Source: Streptococcus sp. 121
GTDB taxonomy: Bacteria; Bacillota; Bacilli; Lactobacillales; Streptococcaceae
Direction: 5' to 3'
Assembly (NCBI RefSeq): GCF_016458205.1
Contig: NZ_JAEMED010000006.1
Coordinates: 1 to 64,000, forward strand
DNA: 64,000 nucleotides
Shown: positions 62,033-64,000 of the stretch, one piece after another
How positions within the stretch are numbered: the stretch's first letter is position 1
How the letters are laid out: each line of letters begins with the position of its first letter
The notes under the pieces: model-generated
The model's input: the letters and a program-made list of their open reading frames with translations, nothing else
Told to the model about the DNA's origin: nothing
The model's database searches: none
Position numbers and translations under genes: made by a program

Positions 62033-64000
62033 ATGTCGACAATTCAAACTATGTCCCTTGAGGACATTATGGGAGAGCGTTTTGGACGCTACTCAAAATA
62101 TGTCATTCAGGATCGGGCCTTGCCAGATATTCGGGATGGTCTGAAGCCTGTTCAACGCCGGATTCTTTATTCCATGAATAAAGACGGCAATACGTTTGAG
62201 AAGGGCTACCGCAAGTCAGCCAAGGCTGTCGGAAATATTATGGGGAATTTCCATCCGCATGGGGATTCGTCAATTTACGATGCCATGGTGCGGATGAGTC
62301 AGGACTGGAAAAACCGTGAAATCTTGGTCGAAATGCACGGGAACAATGGTTCCATGGATGGGGACCCACCTGCCGCCATGCGGTATACGGAATCCCGCCT
62401 GTCCGAGATTTCAGACTACCTGCTTCTGGATATTGACAAGGAAACGGTTCCCTTTGCCTGGAACTTTGATGATACAGAAAAAGAACCAACGGTTCTCCCG
62501 GCGGCCTTTCCCAATCTATTAGTAAATGGAACTACAGGGATTTCAGCTGGTTATGCGACGGACATTCCGCCTCATAACCTTGCCGAGGTTATCGATGCTG
62601 TGGTCTATCTGATTGACCACCCCAATGCCAAACTGGACAAGTTGATGACCTTCCTCCCGGGACCAGATTTCCCTACTGGTGGAATCGTTCAAGGTAAGGA
62701 TGAAATCCGTAAAGCCTATGAAACCGGAAAAGGGCGAGTGGTGGTTCGGGCCAGAACAGAATTCGAAGCCCTTAAAGGTGGGAAGCAACAGATCGTGGTG
62801 ACGGAGTTGCCGTATGAAGTCAATAAAGCTAGTCTCGTTAAAAAGATTGATGATATCCGTTTGGGTAATAAGGTTGCTGGAATCGCTGAAGTTCGGGATG
62901 AAACTGACCGTACAGGTTTGCGGATTGCCATCGAGTTGAAAAAGGATGCCAATGCTGAATTGATTTTAAATTACTTGTTCAAGTACAGTGACCTGCAAAT
63001 CAACTACAATTTTAATATGGTGGCTATTGACCATTCTACTCCACGACAAGTTGGTTTGCACCGCATTCTGACTAGTTATATTCAACATCGTCAAGAAGTT
63101 ATTCTGGCTCGTAGTCGTTTTGAAAAAGCGAAAGCGGAGAAACGCTTGCATATTGTAGAGGGGCTAATCCGGGTGGTATCTATCTTGGATGAAGTCATTG
63201 CCTTGATTCGACAATCGGAAAACAAGGCAGATGCCAAGAAGAACCTAGAAGCTACTTATGACTTCACGTCGGAACAAGCGGAAGCCATTGTCACCTTACA
63301 ACTCTATCGTTTAACCAATACGGATGTGCAAATCCTTCTTGCTGAGCAAAGTGAATTGGAAGAGACGATTCAAACCTTGCAAGCTATCATAGGGGACGAA
63401 GGAACCCTCTTTAACCTCATGAAAAAAGAGTTACGGCAGGTCAAAAAGACCTTTGCCTCTCCTCGTTTATCAGAGTTACAAGACCAGGCTCAGACGATTG
63501 AGATTGATAGTTCCAGCTTGATTGTGGCAGAGGATACCTATGTGTCAGTGACAAAGGCAGGCTACATCAAGAGAACCAGTCCTCGTTCCTTCTCTGCTTC
63601 TAACCTAGAGGAGATGGGCAAGCGGGAGGATGATCATTTGATCCTCTTGGCGTCTTGTCAAACAACTCAGCACCTCTTGCTTTTTACCAATAAGGGAAAT
63701 GTCATCTATCGCCCAGTTCATGAGCTGGCGGATATTCGTTGGAAGGACTTAGGCGAGCATCTGAGCCAATCCATCACGAATTTCGGCCAGGACGAGGAAC
63801 TTGTCTTTGCGCAAATTGTGTCGGATTTTGAAGCAGGAACCTATTTGGTTGCTAGTCAATCCGGACAAATCAAGCGTTTGGCGCTTTCAGAAATCAAACC
63901 TTGGCGGACTTATAAGTCTAAATCAACGGTGTATATGAAACTCAAGGGTGAGCAAGACCAGGTAATTTCTGTCTCCCCAATTGAGCAAGAGTCTATTTTG
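62033..64000 (+). CDS. parC: DNA topoisomerase IV subunit A (3' end outside window)
   Basis: The start ATG 62033 has AAGAGGA upstream, and 656 codons are visible before the window ends. The quinolone-determining region HPHGDSSIYDAM carries Ser79 and Asp83, the wild-type pneumococcal residues. The catalytic Tyr118 lies in PPAAMRYTE. The coiled-coil gate and the start of the beta-pinwheel C-terminal domain follow. It pairs with ParE. Confidence 0.97.
   Translation, partial: MSTIQTMSLEDIMGERFGRYSKYVIQDRALPDIRDGLKPVQRRILYSMNKDGNTFEKGYRKSAKAVGNIMGNFHPHGDSSIYDAMVRMSQDWKNREILVEMHGNNGSMDGDPPAAMRYTESRLSEISDYLLLDIDKETVPFAWNFDDTEKEPTVLPAAFPNLLVNGTTGISAGYATDIPPHNLAEVIDAVVYLIDHPNAKLDKLMTFLPGPDFPTGGIVQGKDEIRKAYETGKGRVVVRARTEFEALKGGKQQIVVTELPYEVNKASLVKKIDDIRLGNKVAGIAEVRDETDRTGLRIAIELKKDANAELILNYLFKYSDLQINYNFNMVAIDHSTPRQVGLHRILTSYIQHRQEVILARSRFEKAKAEKRLHIVEGLIRVVSILDEVIALIRQSENKADAKKNLEATYDFTSEQAEAIVTLQLYRLTNTDVQILLAEQSELEETIQTLQAIIGDEGTLFNLMKKELRQVKKTFASPRLSELQDQAQTIEIDSSSLIVAEDTYVSVTKAGYIKRTSPRSFSASNLEEMGKREDDHLILLASCQTTQHLLLFTNKGNVIYRPVHELADIRWKDLGEHLSQSITNFGQDEELVFAQIVSDFEAGTYLVASQSGQIKRLALSEIKPWRTYKSKSTVYMKLKGEQDQVISVSPIEQESIL

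Noticed and set aside
62033-64000. Quinolone-resistance substitutions in parC/parE
   Set aside because: ParC Ser79 and Asp83 are intact, and the ParE motif region shows no change that I recognise as resistance-linked.

Overview
The window comes from a low-GC Gram-positive bacterium and reads as an oral viridans Streptococcus of the mitis/sanguinis type. The evidence is three LPXTG wall-anchored proteins (a Mub-repeat protein, an antigen I/II-like adhesin with a GbpC-type domain, and a 5'-nucleotidase). Streptococcal gene strings also occur: pbp2b-recR-ddl-murF, ung-mutX and plsY...parE-parC. Many promoters are of the extended -10 TGnTATAAT type. An LtaS-like lipoteichoic acid synthase argues against S. 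pneumoniae itself. I cannot name the species from sequence alone.

Layout. 1-5.4 kb: two large surface adhesins (the first cut by the window start). 5.5-9.8 kb: a membrane protein with a permuted Cys/His hydrolase-like tail, a TetR-type regulator broken by a 102-bp miniature element, an HdeD-like membrane protein and a ClC-type protein. 9.8-12.7 kb: pepT, perR, a small lipoprotein and gpmA. 12.8-18.7 kb: the cell-wall block pbp2b, recR, ddl, murF and a YwaF-type membrane protein. 18.7-25.2 kb: PH-domain, GNAT and SPFH proteins, a divergent xanthine pair (xpt/nucleobase permease), a cytoplasmic alpha-amylase, a DUF2969 protein, tRNA-Tyr and tRNA-Gln. 25.3-33 kb: ribosomal protein S1, an orphan LytTR regulator with a degenerate receiver, an LtaS-like enzyme, an RlmI-like methyltransferase, aroD and a YlbF-family protein. 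33-36.1 kb: a decayed accessory patch with a broken SdpI-like gene, a frameshifted lipoprotein and an XRE regulator. Part of it is bounded by an 18-bp duplication of the rpmE2 3' end. 36.1-43.9 kb: rpmE2, pde2, flavodoxin, a GT-C-like membrane protein, ung, mutX, the 5'-nucleotidase and plsY. 62-64 kb: the start of parC.

The most striking region is 44.1-59.8 kb, placed between plsY and parE, which are neighbours in many streptococci. It holds an apparently complete intracellular N-glycan use system: GH125, GH38, a ROK kinase, GH20, a three-gene ABC importer (two permeases plus a lipoprotein receptor), a YesL-like protein, a YesM/YesN-type two-component system and its own MsmK/UgpC-type ATPase. 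All three glycosidases lack signal peptides. The locus therefore looks built to import host N-glycan fragments and trim GlcNAc and mannose in the cytoplasm, under the local sensor. From memory, the pneumococcal counterparts are scattered over several loci, so their consolidation here is notable.

The window also holds three families of non-coding repeats: a 102-bp TA-flanked MITE (2 copies), a roughly 125-bp MITE-like element with imperfect terminal inverted repeats (4 copies, one between parE and parC), and a 350-510-bp hairpin-rich intergenic element (2 copies in opposite orientation).
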